Shown: positions 1 to 7,122 of the stretch, one piece after another
How the letters are laid out: each line of letters opens with the position of its first letter
Numbering within the stretch: position 1 is the stretch's first letter
DNA from: Acidisphaera sp035272265
Lineage (GTDB): Bacteria > Pseudomonadota > Alphaproteobacteria > Acetobacterales > Acetobacteraceae
Direction of reading: 5' to 3'
Assembly (NCBI GenBank): GCA_035272265.1
Contig: DATEQV010000139.1
Location: 1-12,174, forward strand
DNA length: 12,174 nucleotides
The notes under the pieces: generated by a model
Databases searched by the model: none
What the model saw: only the letters and a program-made list of their open reading frames with translations
What the model was told of the DNA's origin: nothing
Made by a program: the position numbers and the translations under genes

Positions 1-611
1 CACTCGGGCGTGGCGCGGTCGCGCATCAGGCCGAAGAAGGTCAGCCAGTTGATGTCGGTGCCCGCCACGCGCCCGATCGCCAGCAGGTCGCGCATCGTCC
101 AGCGTTCGCGCGAGATGCCGAGCAGCCCGTATTCCGGCGGCGTCTGCCGGACATGGTCCTGGTACCAGTTCAGCCCGTCGACGAAGGCCTGCATGTAGGC
201 GTGCGTCGCCGGCGGCATGCGCGCCTCGATCGCGCCGGCGGCGTGCGGGAAGTCGAACGCGCGCAGCGTGCGGTCGAAGTCCCACACGAACGGCCCGGCC
301 ATCTCCGACAGCCGCCCGTAGGCGATGCGCTTGGCGATCGCGAGCTGCCCCTCGCGCAGATGCGCCTGCACGAGTCCGAGAGTGAAGGCGAGGTCGTGGT
401 CGCTGCTCGCCTCGACCCACGGCACGCCGTAGCTGTTCCAGCGCACGCTGACCGGCGCATCGAGCGGCAGGCCGGTCTGCGGCATGCGCGCGAGGCGCTG
501 CTGCAGCGTTTGCGCGGACGGGAAGAACGCGCCGCAGGACGGCAGAAGCGCGAGCGCCGCGATCGCCAGCCACACGCCGCGCGGCGGCGACGGCGGCCGC
601 CGCGCGGTCAC
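1..611 (-). CDS. Penicillin acylase family protein, N-terminal part (truncated by window edge)
   Basis: An open frame runs from a GTG at 611-609 to the left edge (203 codons, no stop). Residues 13-25 form a hydrophobic stretch ending in LLPSC after a basic N-terminus, so a signal peptide is likely. The Cys could be a lipidation site, although the preceding Pro is atypical for a lipobox. The next part reads like the A-chain of N-terminal-nucleophile penicillin/acylhomoserine-lactone acylases: a 'VRWNSYGVPWVEA' strand, a 'DHDLAFTLGLVQAHLREGQL' segment, 'YGRLSEMAGP', then 'AYMQAFVDGLNWYQ' and 'PPEYGLLG...RWTMRDLLAIGR'. Family members are periplasmic or secreted amidohydrolases that self-cleave before a Ser nucleophile. 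That Ser and the B-chain lie outside the window, so the substrate cannot be inferred. The GTG overlaps the galE stop (GTGA), which implies translational coupling. Confidence 0.8.
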   Translation of the reverse strand, partial: MTARRPPSPPRGVWLAIAALALLPSCGAFFPSAQTLQQRLARMPQTGLPLDAPVSVRWNSYGVPWVEASSDHDLAFTLGLVQAHLREGQLAIAKRIAYGRLSEMAGPFVWDFDRTLRAFDFPHAAGAIEARMPPATHAYMQAFVDGLNWYQDHVRQTPPEYGLLGISRERWTMRDLLAIGRVAGTDINWLTFFGLMRDRATPE

Positions 612-1600
612 CGCCCGTAGCCGTCCGGATGGTCGCGCCGCCACGCGTACGCGGTCACTACCATGTCGTCGAGTGCTGCGTAGCGTGGCGTCCAGCCGGT
701 CTCGCGCGCGATGCGCGCCGACGACGCCACCAGCACCGCCGTGTCGCCGGCGCGGCGCGGCCCGATCGTGTGCGGCACCGGGCGGCCGACCACGCGCCCG
801 GTCGCGCGCAGCACCTCAAGCACCGAATGCCCGGCGCCGTTGCCGAGGTTGTAGGTGACGCTGCGGTCGGCGAGCACGTCGAGCGCGCACAGATGCGCGT
901 CGGCGAGGTCGGTGACGTGGATGTAGTCGCGCACGCCGGTGCCGTCCGGCGTGGGCCAGTCGTCGCCGAACACCGTCAGCTCTGGCCGGCGGCCGAGGGC
1001 CGCGTCGATCGCCAGCGGGATCAGGTGCGTCTCGGGGTCGTGATCCTCGCCCGCGCGCCCGGCCGGATCGCTGCCGGCGGCGTTGAAGTAGCGCAGGCAG
1101 GCGCTGCGCATGCCGTGCACGCGGTCCGCCCAGCGCAGCGCGCGCTCCAGCATGTGCTTGCTGTCGCCGTAGGGCGAGACGGGATCGATGCGGTCGTCCT
1201 CCTCGATCGGCAGACGGTCGGGCATGCCGAACAGCGCGGCGGTGGACGACAGCACGAAGCGGCGCACGCCGTGGCGCACGCAGGCGTCGATCAGGCGGAA
1301 CCCGTCGGCCACGTTGGCGAGCAGATACGCCATCGGCATCTGCATGCTCTCGCCGACCTGCGACCACGCGGCGAAGTGGAACACGGCGACGAACCCGCCG
1401 TTCTCCGCCAGCACGCGGTCGAGCAGTGCCGCGTCGCCGATGCCGCCTTCGATCAGGCGCACGCCCTGCGGCACGGCCGCGCGGTGGCCGGTGCGCAGGT
1501 TGTCGATGACGACGACGTGATCGCCGCGGTCGGCCAGCGCGAGGACGAGATGGCTGCCGACGAAGCCGGCGCCGCCCGTGACGAGATAACGGCTCGGCAT
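608..1600 (-). CDS. galE: UDP-glucose 4-epimerase (GalE-like, extended SDR)
   Basis: 330 aa, the usual length for GalE. Visible features: NAD-binding Rossmann motif GGAGFVGSH at residues 9-17, acidic D33 after beta-2 (ribose binding), HFAA at 75-78, the SST catalytic Ser/Thr region at 118-120, the YGDSK catalytic Tyr144/Lys148 pair, RYFNAAG at 170-176, and DYIHVTDLADAH at 225-236. Together these identify an NAD-dependent UDP-hexose 4-epimerase, which interconverts UDP-glucose and UDP-galactose in the cytoplasm for sugar use or surface polysaccharide synthesis. Closely related UDP-sugar epimerases (UDP-GlcNAc, UDP-xylose) share these motifs, so the exact sugar is inferred. It lies 44 bp downstream of the HD phosphodiesterase gene and overlaps the acylase start by 4 nt, so the three are probably co-transcribed. 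The ATG at 1600 is preceded only by a weak GGTGG. Confidence 0.92.
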   Translation of the reverse strand: MPSRYLVTGGAGFVGSHLVLALADRGDHVVVIDNLRTGHRAAVPQGVRLIEGGIGDAALLDRVLAENGGFVAVFHFAAWSQVGESMQMPMAYLLANVADGFRLIDACVRHGVRRFVLSSTAALFGMPDRLPIEEDDRIDPVSPYGDSKHMLERALRWADRVHGMRSACLRYFNAAGSDPAGRAGEDHDPETHLIPLAIDAALGRRPELTVFGDDWPTPDGTGVRDYIHVTDLADAHLCALDVLADRSVTYNLGNGAGHSVLEVLRATGRVVGRPVPHTIGPRRAGDTAVLVASSARIARETGWTPRYAALDDMVVTAYAWRRDHPDGYGR

Positions 1601-1644
1601 ACGCCACCGCTAGGACGGGCGCGGCGTGCGGGTCAAGTTGCGGA

Positions 1645-2685
1645 TCAGCGAAGCGGCGCGGTCACGTCGATGCAGTGCGAGGCGACCAGTGCGCGGATGC
1701 GTTGCAGGTTGTCGTCGAGCAGCCGTCCGGCCGCCGTCGCCAGCTCGCCGCCGACCACCTTGTCGAGGAACGCCAGCACGTCGTCGCAGCCCAGCACGGC
1801 CGACAGCTCGCCTTCGAGCCTGCCGTTCTGCACGCGCTGGTATTCGGGCGTCAGCGCGGCCGACGACAGGATGTCGGCATCCGCCAGCAGCGCCGTGATG
1901 AGCGCCAGCCGCTTGCTGCGGCCGATCAGGTCCAGCTCGCGCGGCAGGCCGTTGGCCGCGACGCCGTCGTACAGCAGGTGTTCGGTCAGGGTCCGCACCG
2001 CGGGGCGCACGGCGGCGTCGGTGCTGCGGATCACCGCCCGTATCTCCGCCAGCACGGCGTGGTGGAAGCCCGCGCGCCGCAGCACGGGATGCATCAGCGC
2101 GAAGCTGCGATCCTCCAGCCGGTACGGCACCCGGCAGCGCGCACCGCCGTCCGCGCGCGTGTTGGTGCCGCCGTCGTGGCCGATGTCGTGCATCACCGCC
2201 AGCAGCAGCAGCAGCGCGACATCCTCGGACGCGAGCGGCACGGCGCCGGGTGCGGCGGCGTCTGCCAGCGCCGCGTTCGCCTCCGACAGCCACACCGCGC
2301 AGCAGACCACTTCCCGGGTGTGATTGGCGTTGTGATACGTGTTGGTGCAAGGCACCGAGGCGAGCACCGCGCCCGCCATCGCCGCCCGTCGTACCGGATC
2401 GTCCGGCCCGCAGCCCAGCCGGTCCATGCAGGCCGCCAGGATCGCCGCGATGCTGGGACGGTCCGCCTCGACGTACCGCGCATATTCGCGCGCGATCCGC
2501 TCGCCGGTGCTGCGTGCGGACAACGCCGGATCATAGCCGAGCGGCGGCGCGTCGAGCGGCGGCAGCCGCTCGACGGCGAGTCGCGGCAGCATGGCGTGCA
2601 GCGTCTGCGCCACGTCGCCGCTGCGATAGACCTCGGTCGGCGGGTCGAGGGTTTGCATCGCCGCGGCGACTTCATCGGCAAGCAT
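1645..2685 (-). CDS. Class I 3',5'-cyclic-nucleotide phosphodiesterase-like HD protein
   Basis: 346 aa. The signature of the PDEase_I catalytic domain is intact: YHNANH at residues 117-122 (general-acid His118 and metal ligand His122), HDIGHDGGTN at 166-175 (HDxxHxxxxN, two-metal site) and a later ADAD at 268-271 that would supply the last metal-ligand Asp. By family knowledge this hydrolyses cAMP and/or cGMP to the 5'-nucleotide. The first ~110 residues match nothing I recognise, and there is no signal peptide or obvious GAF/PAS sensor. The purine-clamping invariant Gln of eukaryotic PDEs is not obvious in the short C-terminus, so the substrate is uncertain. Start choice: an ATG at 2691 is only 1 nt from a good GGGTGAGG (2700-2693), whereas the in-frame ATG at 2685 is 7 nt away and is preferred. 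It heads the minus-strand unit with galE and the acylase, and is divergent from the cyclase-like gene. Confidence 0.8.
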   Translation of the reverse strand: MLADEVAAAMQTLDPPTEVYRSGDVAQTLHAMLPRLAVERLPPLDAPPLGYDPALSARSTGERIAREYARYVEADRPSIAAILAACMDRLGCGPDDPVRRAAMAGAVLASVPCTNTYHNANHTREVVCCAVWLSEANAALADAAAPGAVPLASEDVALLLLLAVMHDIGHDGGTNTRADGGARCRVPYRLEDRSFALMHPVLRRAGFHHAVLAEIRAVIRSTDAAVRPAVRTLTEHLLYDGVAANGLPRELDLIGRSKRLALITALLADADILSSAALTPEYQRVQNGRLEGELSAVLGCDDVLAFLDKVVGGELATAAGRLLDDNLQRIRALVASHCIDVTAPLR

Positions 2686-2889
2686 CTGCATGCCTCACCC
2701 GTTTCGATGCCGGTCGCGATCCTGACGCCGGCTTGGCCGGGCGGTCAAGACAATGTCCGAAATGCCGGAATGATCGTAGCGTGTGGCCGCAGCCGCGTGA
2801 GCGCATCGTTACTTTTACGTTAGATTATCGTCGGCCGCCGCGAGCGCCGGGTTGCTGCGAAGACTAATTCACGATCGGCGTTCCGCCTG

Positions 2890-2921
2890 TGAAGGCCTTC
2901 ATAGTGAAGCACATATCTTCA
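2890..2921. promoter_or_regulatory. Tandem TGAAG/CTTCA dyads (candidate operator)
   Basis: TGAAGGCCTTCA at 2890-2901 is a perfect 12-bp palindrome. Three bases later TGAAG (2905-2909) and CTTCA (2917-2921) form a second dyad with a 7-bp spacer. Four copies of one pentamer within 32 bp, in an unusually AT-rich patch of a divergent intergenic region, suggest a repressor or activator site acting on the phosphodiesterase gene, the cyclase-like gene, or both. No convincing -35/-10 pair was found. Confidence 0.35.
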
Positions 2922-2967
2922 GCCTGTCGCGCGCGTGATGCAATCCCGGGTTGTGCGAACGCTGCGT

Positions 2968-2991
2968 CGCGCCGGCGGCGGGGCCGGCGCG
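2968..2991. other. Strong GC hairpin in the leader of the cyclase-like gene
   Basis: CGCGCCGGC (2968-2976) and GCCGGCGCG (2983-2991) form a perfect 9-bp stem with a 6-nt loop. It sits about 115 nt upstream of the preferred start of the downstream gene. No T-run follows directly, so it is more likely leader structure than a classical terminator. In GC-rich DNA such a stem may also be chance. The rest of the intergenic region 2686-3106 shows no gene that I can support. Confidence 0.3.
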
Positions 2992-3106
2992 CGGCCGGTC
3001 CGGGAAACTTTCATCGTTTTTCACTTCCCATCGCCGCATCATGTCTGACACGAAAGGAGCGCGCCGGCGTGCCGGCCGGTCCGCGTCACCAAGGCAGGAG
3101 ACAGGG

Positions 3107-4894
3107 TTGAGCGCCGCCGTCTACGAGCAGGTCTGCGCCTTGCAGGCGGATGGCCTGTATCTTGCGGCCCACGACCTCGCGCGCGCGGCGCTGGACGAGG
3201 GGGCGGATGACGCGCGATTGCGCCACCGTGCGCTCGATACGCTGACGCGCGCCGGCGCGACCTCGGTCGCGCTGGACCTGTTCAACCGCTGGCAGCTGGC
3301 CGGCAGCGCCGACGAGGAAATCGGCGGCCTGTATCCACGGCTGCTGAAGGACTTCGCGCTGGAGCGCCACGATCCGGACGTCGCGGACGCGGCCCGCGAA
3401 GCCTACACCGCACTGTGGCTGCGCACCGGCAAGGCGTGGCTCGCCGCCAACGCGGCGGCGATGACGCTGCTGTCCGGCCGGCCCAAGGACGCCCGCGCCG
3501 CCGCCGCCGCGATCGGCACGCCGCCCGACAAGGGCGACTACTGGTCGGCCGCCACCGCCGCCGAGCTCGCGCTGTTGCGCGGCGATCCCGATACCGCCGC
3601 CCACTGGCTCGCGGTCGCCGAAACAAGGGCGAACGGCGACCTGGACCGTCGGGTCAAGATCCGCCGGCAGATGCGCTGGGAGGCCAACCTGCTCGGCGTC
3701 GATCCCGTGCTGGTCGAGGCGCTGCGCATCCCCGACGTGCTCCACTATTGCGGCCAGCCGCCGACCGGCCCGGCCGACGAGTCGGCGTTCGCCGCCCACA
3801 TCGCCGGCCTGATCGAGACTGTCGGCGCCGGCTACGGCAGCCTCGCGGCAGGCGGCGACATCATCGTCGCCGAGGCGCTGCTGGCGCGCGGCGCGCAGTT
3901 GCACGTCTTCCTGCCCTTCCCGGCCGACGCGTTCGAGGCGGTGGCCGTCCGCCCGGCCGGCGAAGCCTGGGTGCCGCGCTTCCGCGCCTGCCTCGCCCGC
4001 GCGCGCGTCAGCATCGTCGAACCCGCGCCGCACGACGACTGGTCGTATTCGTCCGCCGCGCGCCGCGCGATGGGGCTGGCCCGGCTGCGCGCGCGGCAGA
4101 TGGACGCCAACGTGCGCCAGCTCGCGATCTGGGACGGCACGCCGGCGCGGGCGGCGCGCGGCACCTCGGTCGATGTCGCGGCGTGGCAGGCGGCGGGGCT
4201 GGAGACCGACATCGTCCCCGGCCCGTGGCCGCGCGCCAAGCCCGGCCGCATGGCGCCGCGCCCGCCGCGCGAACCTCGCGCCGTGCTGTTCGGCGACCTG
4301 CCGAGTTTCGGGGCACTCGACGAGGCGGGGCTGGCGACGTTCTACGGCGAGCCGATGCGCGCCATCGCCGCCGCGCTGGAAGGCGAGCGGCCGGAATACC
4401 GCAACTCCTGGGGCGATGCAGTGCAATGCGTGTTCGCCCACCCCAACGCGGCCGCCCGCGCGGCGCTGGCGGTGCAGGTGGCGCTCAGTCCCGAAGCGCT
4501 GGCGGCATCCGGGCTGCCCACCAGCCTGACGCCGCGCCTGGCGCTGGACCACGGCGCGTTGCTGCCGGTGTACGACCCGGTGCAGGCGGCGCACAAATTC
4601 GCCGGCACGGTGATGACCCGCGCCGCGCGCATCGAGCCGGTGACGCCGCCGGGCCGCATCTACGCGACCGAGGCCTTCGCTTGCGAGATGGCGCTGGAGC
4701 CGTTCCCCGCCGTGACCTGCGACTACGCGGGGCTGACGCGCACGGCGAAGGACTACGGCATCCTGCCGCTGTATCTGGTGCGCGCGGGCGGCCGCGGGCG
4801 CAACGACCGCCTGCCGGGCGTGCCGGCCGAGCGGCTGGCCGGTTCGCCTGCCGAGCAGGCACGCAGCGACGCCGTGATGGCGGGTGCGGTATAA
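3107..4894 (+). CDS. TRAFs-binding/TPR-like protein with C-terminal class III cyclase-like domain
   Basis: 595 aa from a TTG at 3107, chosen because AGGAG lies 6 nt upstream. An in-frame ATG at 3041 (617 aa) has no ribosome site, and the extra 22 residues look low-complexity. Residues ~1-175 are helical and repeat-like ('LALDLFNRW', 'RLLKDFAL', 'WLAANAAAMTLLSG') and resemble the TRAFs-binding (DUF4071-type) region found before bacterial cyclase domains. Residues ~235-345 contain an alpha/beta segment (GGDIIVAEALLARGAQLHVF) that could be a Rossmann-like sensor. Residues ~390-560 have the class III nucleotide cyclase fold: FGD (Asp397), WGD (Asp437), 'FAGTVMTRAARIEPVTPPGRIYATE', 'KDYGILPLYLV'. 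Both metal Asp are kept and Arg508 is present. The transition-state Asn is Thr504, and the base-selecting Lys/Asp positions are Asn433 and Lys497. It may be an atypical cyclase or a non-catalytic nucleotide sensor. The carbonic anhydrase gene follows by 52 bp. Confidence 0.72.
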   Translation: MSAAVYEQVCALQADGLYLAAHDLARAALDEGADDARLRHRALDTLTRAGATSVALDLFNRWQLAGSADEEIGGLYPRLLKDFALERHDPDVADAAREAYTALWLRTGKAWLAANAAAMTLLSGRPKDARAAAAAIGTPPDKGDYWSAATAAELALLRGDPDTAAHWLAVAETRANGDLDRRVKIRRQMRWEANLLGVDPVLVEALRIPDVLHYCGQPPTGPADESAFAAHIAGLIETVGAGYGSLAAGGDIIVAEALLARGAQLHVFLPFPADAFEAVAVRPAGEAWVPRFRACLARARVSIVEPAPHDDWSYSSAARRAMGLARLRARQMDANVRQLAIWDGTPARAARGTSVDVAAWQAAGLETDIVPGPWPRAKPGRMAPRPPREPRAVLFGDLPSFGALDEAGLATFYGEPMRAIAAALEGERPEYRNSWGDAVQCVFAHPNAAARAALAVQVALSPEALAASGLPTSLTPRLALDHGALLPVYDPVQAAHKFAGTVMTRAARIEPVTPPGRIYATEAFACEMALEPFPAVTCDYAGLTRTAKDYGILPLYLVRAGGRGRNDRLPGVPAERLAGSPAEQARSDAVMAGAV

Positions 4895-4946
4895 GGCGGC
4901 GTCGCCGTCAGCCTGATCCGACCCAACCCGTTCCGCGGACATCGCC

Positions 4947-5807
4947 ATGAAAACTGTGGAGATCACGTATCGCTATGGCGCGCCCAGCGCGGCCCTGCCC
5001 ACACGTCCGGCCGATGCCGACGCGGCGCGCACGCGGTTGAGCGACGGCAATCGGGCGTTCGCCGGGCTGATGCACGCCGCGGACGGCGAGGGCGGCACCG
5101 CAAGCTGCATCATCGAGGTCGATCCGCGCGATCTCGGCCTGGAGCTGCACGGTCATGAGGTGCCGAAACAGCATCCGTTCGCGGCGGTGCTCGGCTGCTC
5201 CGACGCGCGGGTGCCGATCGAGCTGATCTTCAACGAAGGGCCGAACGACCTGTTCGTGGTGCGCATTGCCGGCAACGGCCTGGGCAACGACGCGCTCGGC
5301 AGCCTGCGCTTTGCGATCGAGCACTTGCGCGAAAGCCTGCGGCTGATCGTGGTGCTGGGGCATAGCGGCTGCGGCGCGGTGTCGGCCGCGGTCGATGCGT
5401 TTCTCGAGCCCGCCGGCTACGTGCCGCTGACGACCAACCACGCGCTGCGCACGATCCTGGATCGTCAGTTCATGGTGGTGGAGCAGGTGTCGCGGAAACT
5501 GGCCCGCATGTTCGGCGAGCGCGTAACGGAGCATGCGCGGTATCGGGAGGCGCTGATCGAGTGTTCGGTCGCCGCCAATGCGGCGTTGACGGCGTACACC
5601 GTGCAGCAGGAACTGCGGGGCCAGGACACGCACGCGTTGCGCACCGTATATGGCGTGTATCGACTGGACACGCGCGAGGTCTGGGCACCGCGGACGGGCA
5701 CGAGCGACACGGCCGGACTGGCGGAGCCGCCGGCGAACCCGGTCGATTTCATCGAGCTTGGCGACGCAATCGCCGGTTCGGAGCGGATCTCGGAGATGCT
5801 GGCTTAA
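4947..5807 (+). CDS. Beta-class carbonic anhydrase
   Basis: 286 aa, a cytoplasmic zinc enzyme interconverting CO2 and bicarbonate. The diagnostic motifs are present: CSDAR (Cys84 ligand, Asp86/Arg88 dyad) and GHSGCGAV (His139 and Cys142 ligands), with 'LFVVRIAGN' and 'GSLRFAIEHL' between them. This is the full beta-CA metal site and fold. The protein is longer than the usual ~210-230 aa: about 35 extra residues precede the 'RLSDGNRAFAGL' helix, and 'DTREVWAPRTG' is followed by a short acidic tail. There is no signal peptide. The ATG at 4947 has no strong Shine-Dalgarno sequence, so translation may be coupled to the upstream cyclase-like gene. Pairing a bicarbonate-producing enzyme with a class III cyclase domain is notable because some class III cyclases are bicarbonate-stimulated. 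Whether this one responds is inference. Confidence 0.93.
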   Translation: MKTVEITYRYGAPSAALPTRPADADAARTRLSDGNRAFAGLMHAADGEGGTASCIIEVDPRDLGLELHGHEVPKQHPFAAVLGCSDARVPIELIFNEGPNDLFVVRIAGNGLGNDALGSLRFAIEHLRESLRLIVVLGHSGCGAVSAAVDAFLEPAGYVPLTTNHALRTILDRQFMVVEQVSRKLARMFGERVTEHARYREALIECSVAANAALTAYTVQQELRGQDTHALRTVYGVYRLDTREVWAPRTGTSDTAGLAEPPANPVDFIELGDAIAGSERISEMLA

Positions 5808-5841
5808 TCGGCAAGTCTTGGTCGGCGGAACCCGTTTACTC

Positions 5842-5937
5842 CGTCATCGCGAGCGAAGCGTGGCGATCCAGGGCAACGTGACAAACGTCCGTCGCGCGGC
5901 CCTGGATCGCCACGGCGCTGCGCGCCTCGCGATGACG
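5842..5937. repeat. REP-like intergenic palindromic element
   Basis: Two long inverted arms, 5842-5874 and 5899-5937. The outer 12 bases (CGTCATCGCGAG) and inner 16 bases (CGTGGCGATCCAGGGC) pair perfectly. They are separated by unpaired 5-nt (left) and 11-nt (right) internal segments, with a 24-nt loop. The sequence closely resembles dispersed CGTCATTGCGAGCGAAGCG...CAATCCAG palindromes seen in many proteobacterial genomes. It occupies most of the gap between two convergent genes, where it could act as a bidirectional transcription barrier. Other copies cannot be checked from this window. Confidence 0.75.
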
Positions 5938-5965
5938 ATTGAGCATTACCGTTCGAGACTTGGTG

Positions 5966-6859
5966 TCAGTGCGTCGTCACCGCGGCGCGGGCGCGCGCCA
6001 GATCCGTCTCGGCCTGCGCAAGATCGTCGGCCAGGTCGCTGCGGCCCTCGTCCACCAGGGCCCGCATGTCGGCGGCACTGCGCTCATACAGCGGCAGCGC
6101 CTGCTCGGGGCGGCCGAGCGCTTCCTCGGCGCGGCCGAGATGATTGAGCGCGGCATTCACCAGGTTGCGCGCGGTCTGCGACGGATCGGCCTCCTGCAGC
6201 GCCTCGGTCAGCTCCACGCCGGTCGCGAACCTCTCGCGCGCCTGCGCCACGCCGCCGGCCGCCATCTGCGCGCGGCCGAGATCGAGCAGCGCGTGCGCGA
6301 GCGCCGTCGCGTCGCGCGGGCTGCGCGTCGTCGCCAGCCGCTCCTCCAGCAGCGCGGCCGCCTCGGTCAGGTCGGCGATGGCGGCCTCGAGGTCGCCGTC
6401 GTGGCGGGCAGCGCCGGCGCGGGCGGCCAGCACATGCGCCAGTTCCCCGCCCTGCCCGGCATCGCCGCGCAACAACGCGATCGCCTCGTCGAGCAGCACG
6501 ATTGCGGAACGGTCATGCATCGTCAGCAGCAGGCGGCCGAGATCGGCGCTGATCGCGGCGCGCTGGCGGGGCGAAGCCGCCTCGCCGCAGGCGGCGCGGG
6601 CTTCCCGCCAGCAGGCGCTCGCGTGCTGCGGCGCACCGTGTTTCAGCGCGATGGCGCCCTGGCGGTGCAGCAGCCCGGCGAGCGTGCCGGGATCGCCCGG
6701 CTCCCCGGACGCGCGCCGCGACCGCTCGGCGGCGATCTCGTCCTCAAGTTGCAGGGCAGCCGGAGGCATCGCGGGCTGATCGTGGTCGTGCGCCCCATGG
6801 TCGTGTGCGGTGTGCTCGCACTCGTCGGTTTCGCACTTGCACTGGTGGCCTTCAGGCAT
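5966..6859 (-). CDS. TPR protein with Cys/His-rich N-terminal segment
   Basis: 297 aa. Residues 5-26 hold a dense set of possible metal ligands (His5, Cys7, Cys9, Cys14, His16, His19, His21, His24, His26). This resembles the metal-binding tails of chaperones, but no named motif fits. From ~57 to 290 there are about five or six helix-turn-helix repeats of TPR character, e.g. 'LAGLLHRQGAIALKHGAP' (60-77), 'AHVLAARAGAARHDGDLEAA' (141-160), 'LLDLGRAQMAAGGVAQARER' (191-210), 'NAALNHLGRAEEALGRPEQA' (235-254), which make a protein-protein scaffold. There is no signal peptide or membrane segment. The start is supported by AGGGG (6870-6866) 6 nt upstream. It is divergent from the zinc-ribbon/exporter cluster and convergent with the carbonic anhydrase. 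Its function is unknown; a metal-dependent adaptor for the neighbouring cluster is speculation. Confidence 0.8.
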   Translation of the reverse strand: MPEGHQCKCETDECEHTAHDHGAHDHDQPAMPPAALQLEDEIAAERSRRASGEPGDPGTLAGLLHRQGAIALKHGAPQHASACWREARAACGEAASPRQRAAISADLGRLLLTMHDRSAIVLLDEAIALLRGDAGQGGELAHVLAARAGAARHDGDLEAAIADLTEAAALLEERLATTRSPRDATALAHALLDLGRAQMAAGGVAQARERFATGVELTEALQEADPSQTARNLVNAALNHLGRAEEALGRPEQALPLYERSAADMRALVDEGRSDLADDLAQAETDLARARAAVTTH

Positions 6860-6875
6860 GATGATCCCCTCGGTG

Positions 6876-6919
6876 CGGTCGCGATACGGTCGCGCCGGCT
6901 AACGCACGGGCTTAACCGG
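6876..6919. promoter_or_regulatory. Direct repeat plus dyad upstream of the TPR gene (candidate operator)
   Basis: CGGTCGCG occurs at 6876-6883 and again at 6887-6894, an 11-bp period of about one helical turn. It is followed at once by CCGGCTAA (6895-6902) and TTAACCGG (6912-6919), an 8-bp inverted repeat with one mismatch and a 9-bp spacer. The block lies just upstream of the TPR gene's ribosome site in the divergent region 6860-7122, so a regulator could act there on either gene. Chance cannot be excluded at this GC content. Confidence 0.28.
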
Positions 6920-7058
6920 CTGAGCGACCGACGGCCTACGAAACACTTCAGGGCGGTCCGGTTGCAAGGCGTCCATCCTTCACTCGTTCGCGGCACCCCG
7001 CCGTGGATGCCGATCAGGGAGAAACCGCTCTCGAAGGCCATTTCACCGTTGGGCGGTT

Positions 7059-7076
7059 CGGCCGATCGATCGGCCG
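7059..7076. promoter_or_regulatory. Perfect 18-bp palindrome upstream of the zinc-ribbon gene
   Basis: CGGCCGATCGATCGGCCG is a perfect palindrome ending 46 nt before the first zinc-ribbon start codon. Its position suits an operator overlapping or following a promoter of the plus-strand cluster. It could equally be a chance GATC-rich palindrome. It does not resemble the TGTGA-N6-TCACA site of CRP. I identify no -35/-10 pair. Confidence 0.3.
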
Positions 7077-7122
7077 CGGCGTCCGGCGCGGGGGCCGCAG
7101 GGGCAACACTTAGGAGAGTACG

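Noticed and set aside
629..2323. 564-codon plus-strand frame
   Set aside because: It is antisense to galE and the phosphodiesterase, both identified by motifs, and has no recognisable domain.
2951..3106. N-terminal extension of the cyclase-like protein from TTG 2951 or ATG 3041
   Set aside because: Neither start has a Shine-Dalgarno sequence and the added residues are not family-like. AGGAG 6 nt before TTG 3107 is better. The ATG at 3041 remains possible.
2889..3110. 73-codon plus-strand frame starting at GTG 2889
   Set aside because: It has no ribosome site, a basic low-complexity product, and overlaps the operator-like dyads and leader hairpin.
3086..4966. 626-codon minus-strand frame
   Set aside because: It has low-complexity Arg/Gly/Ala/Gln composition and lies opposite the cyclase-like gene with its recognisable motifs.
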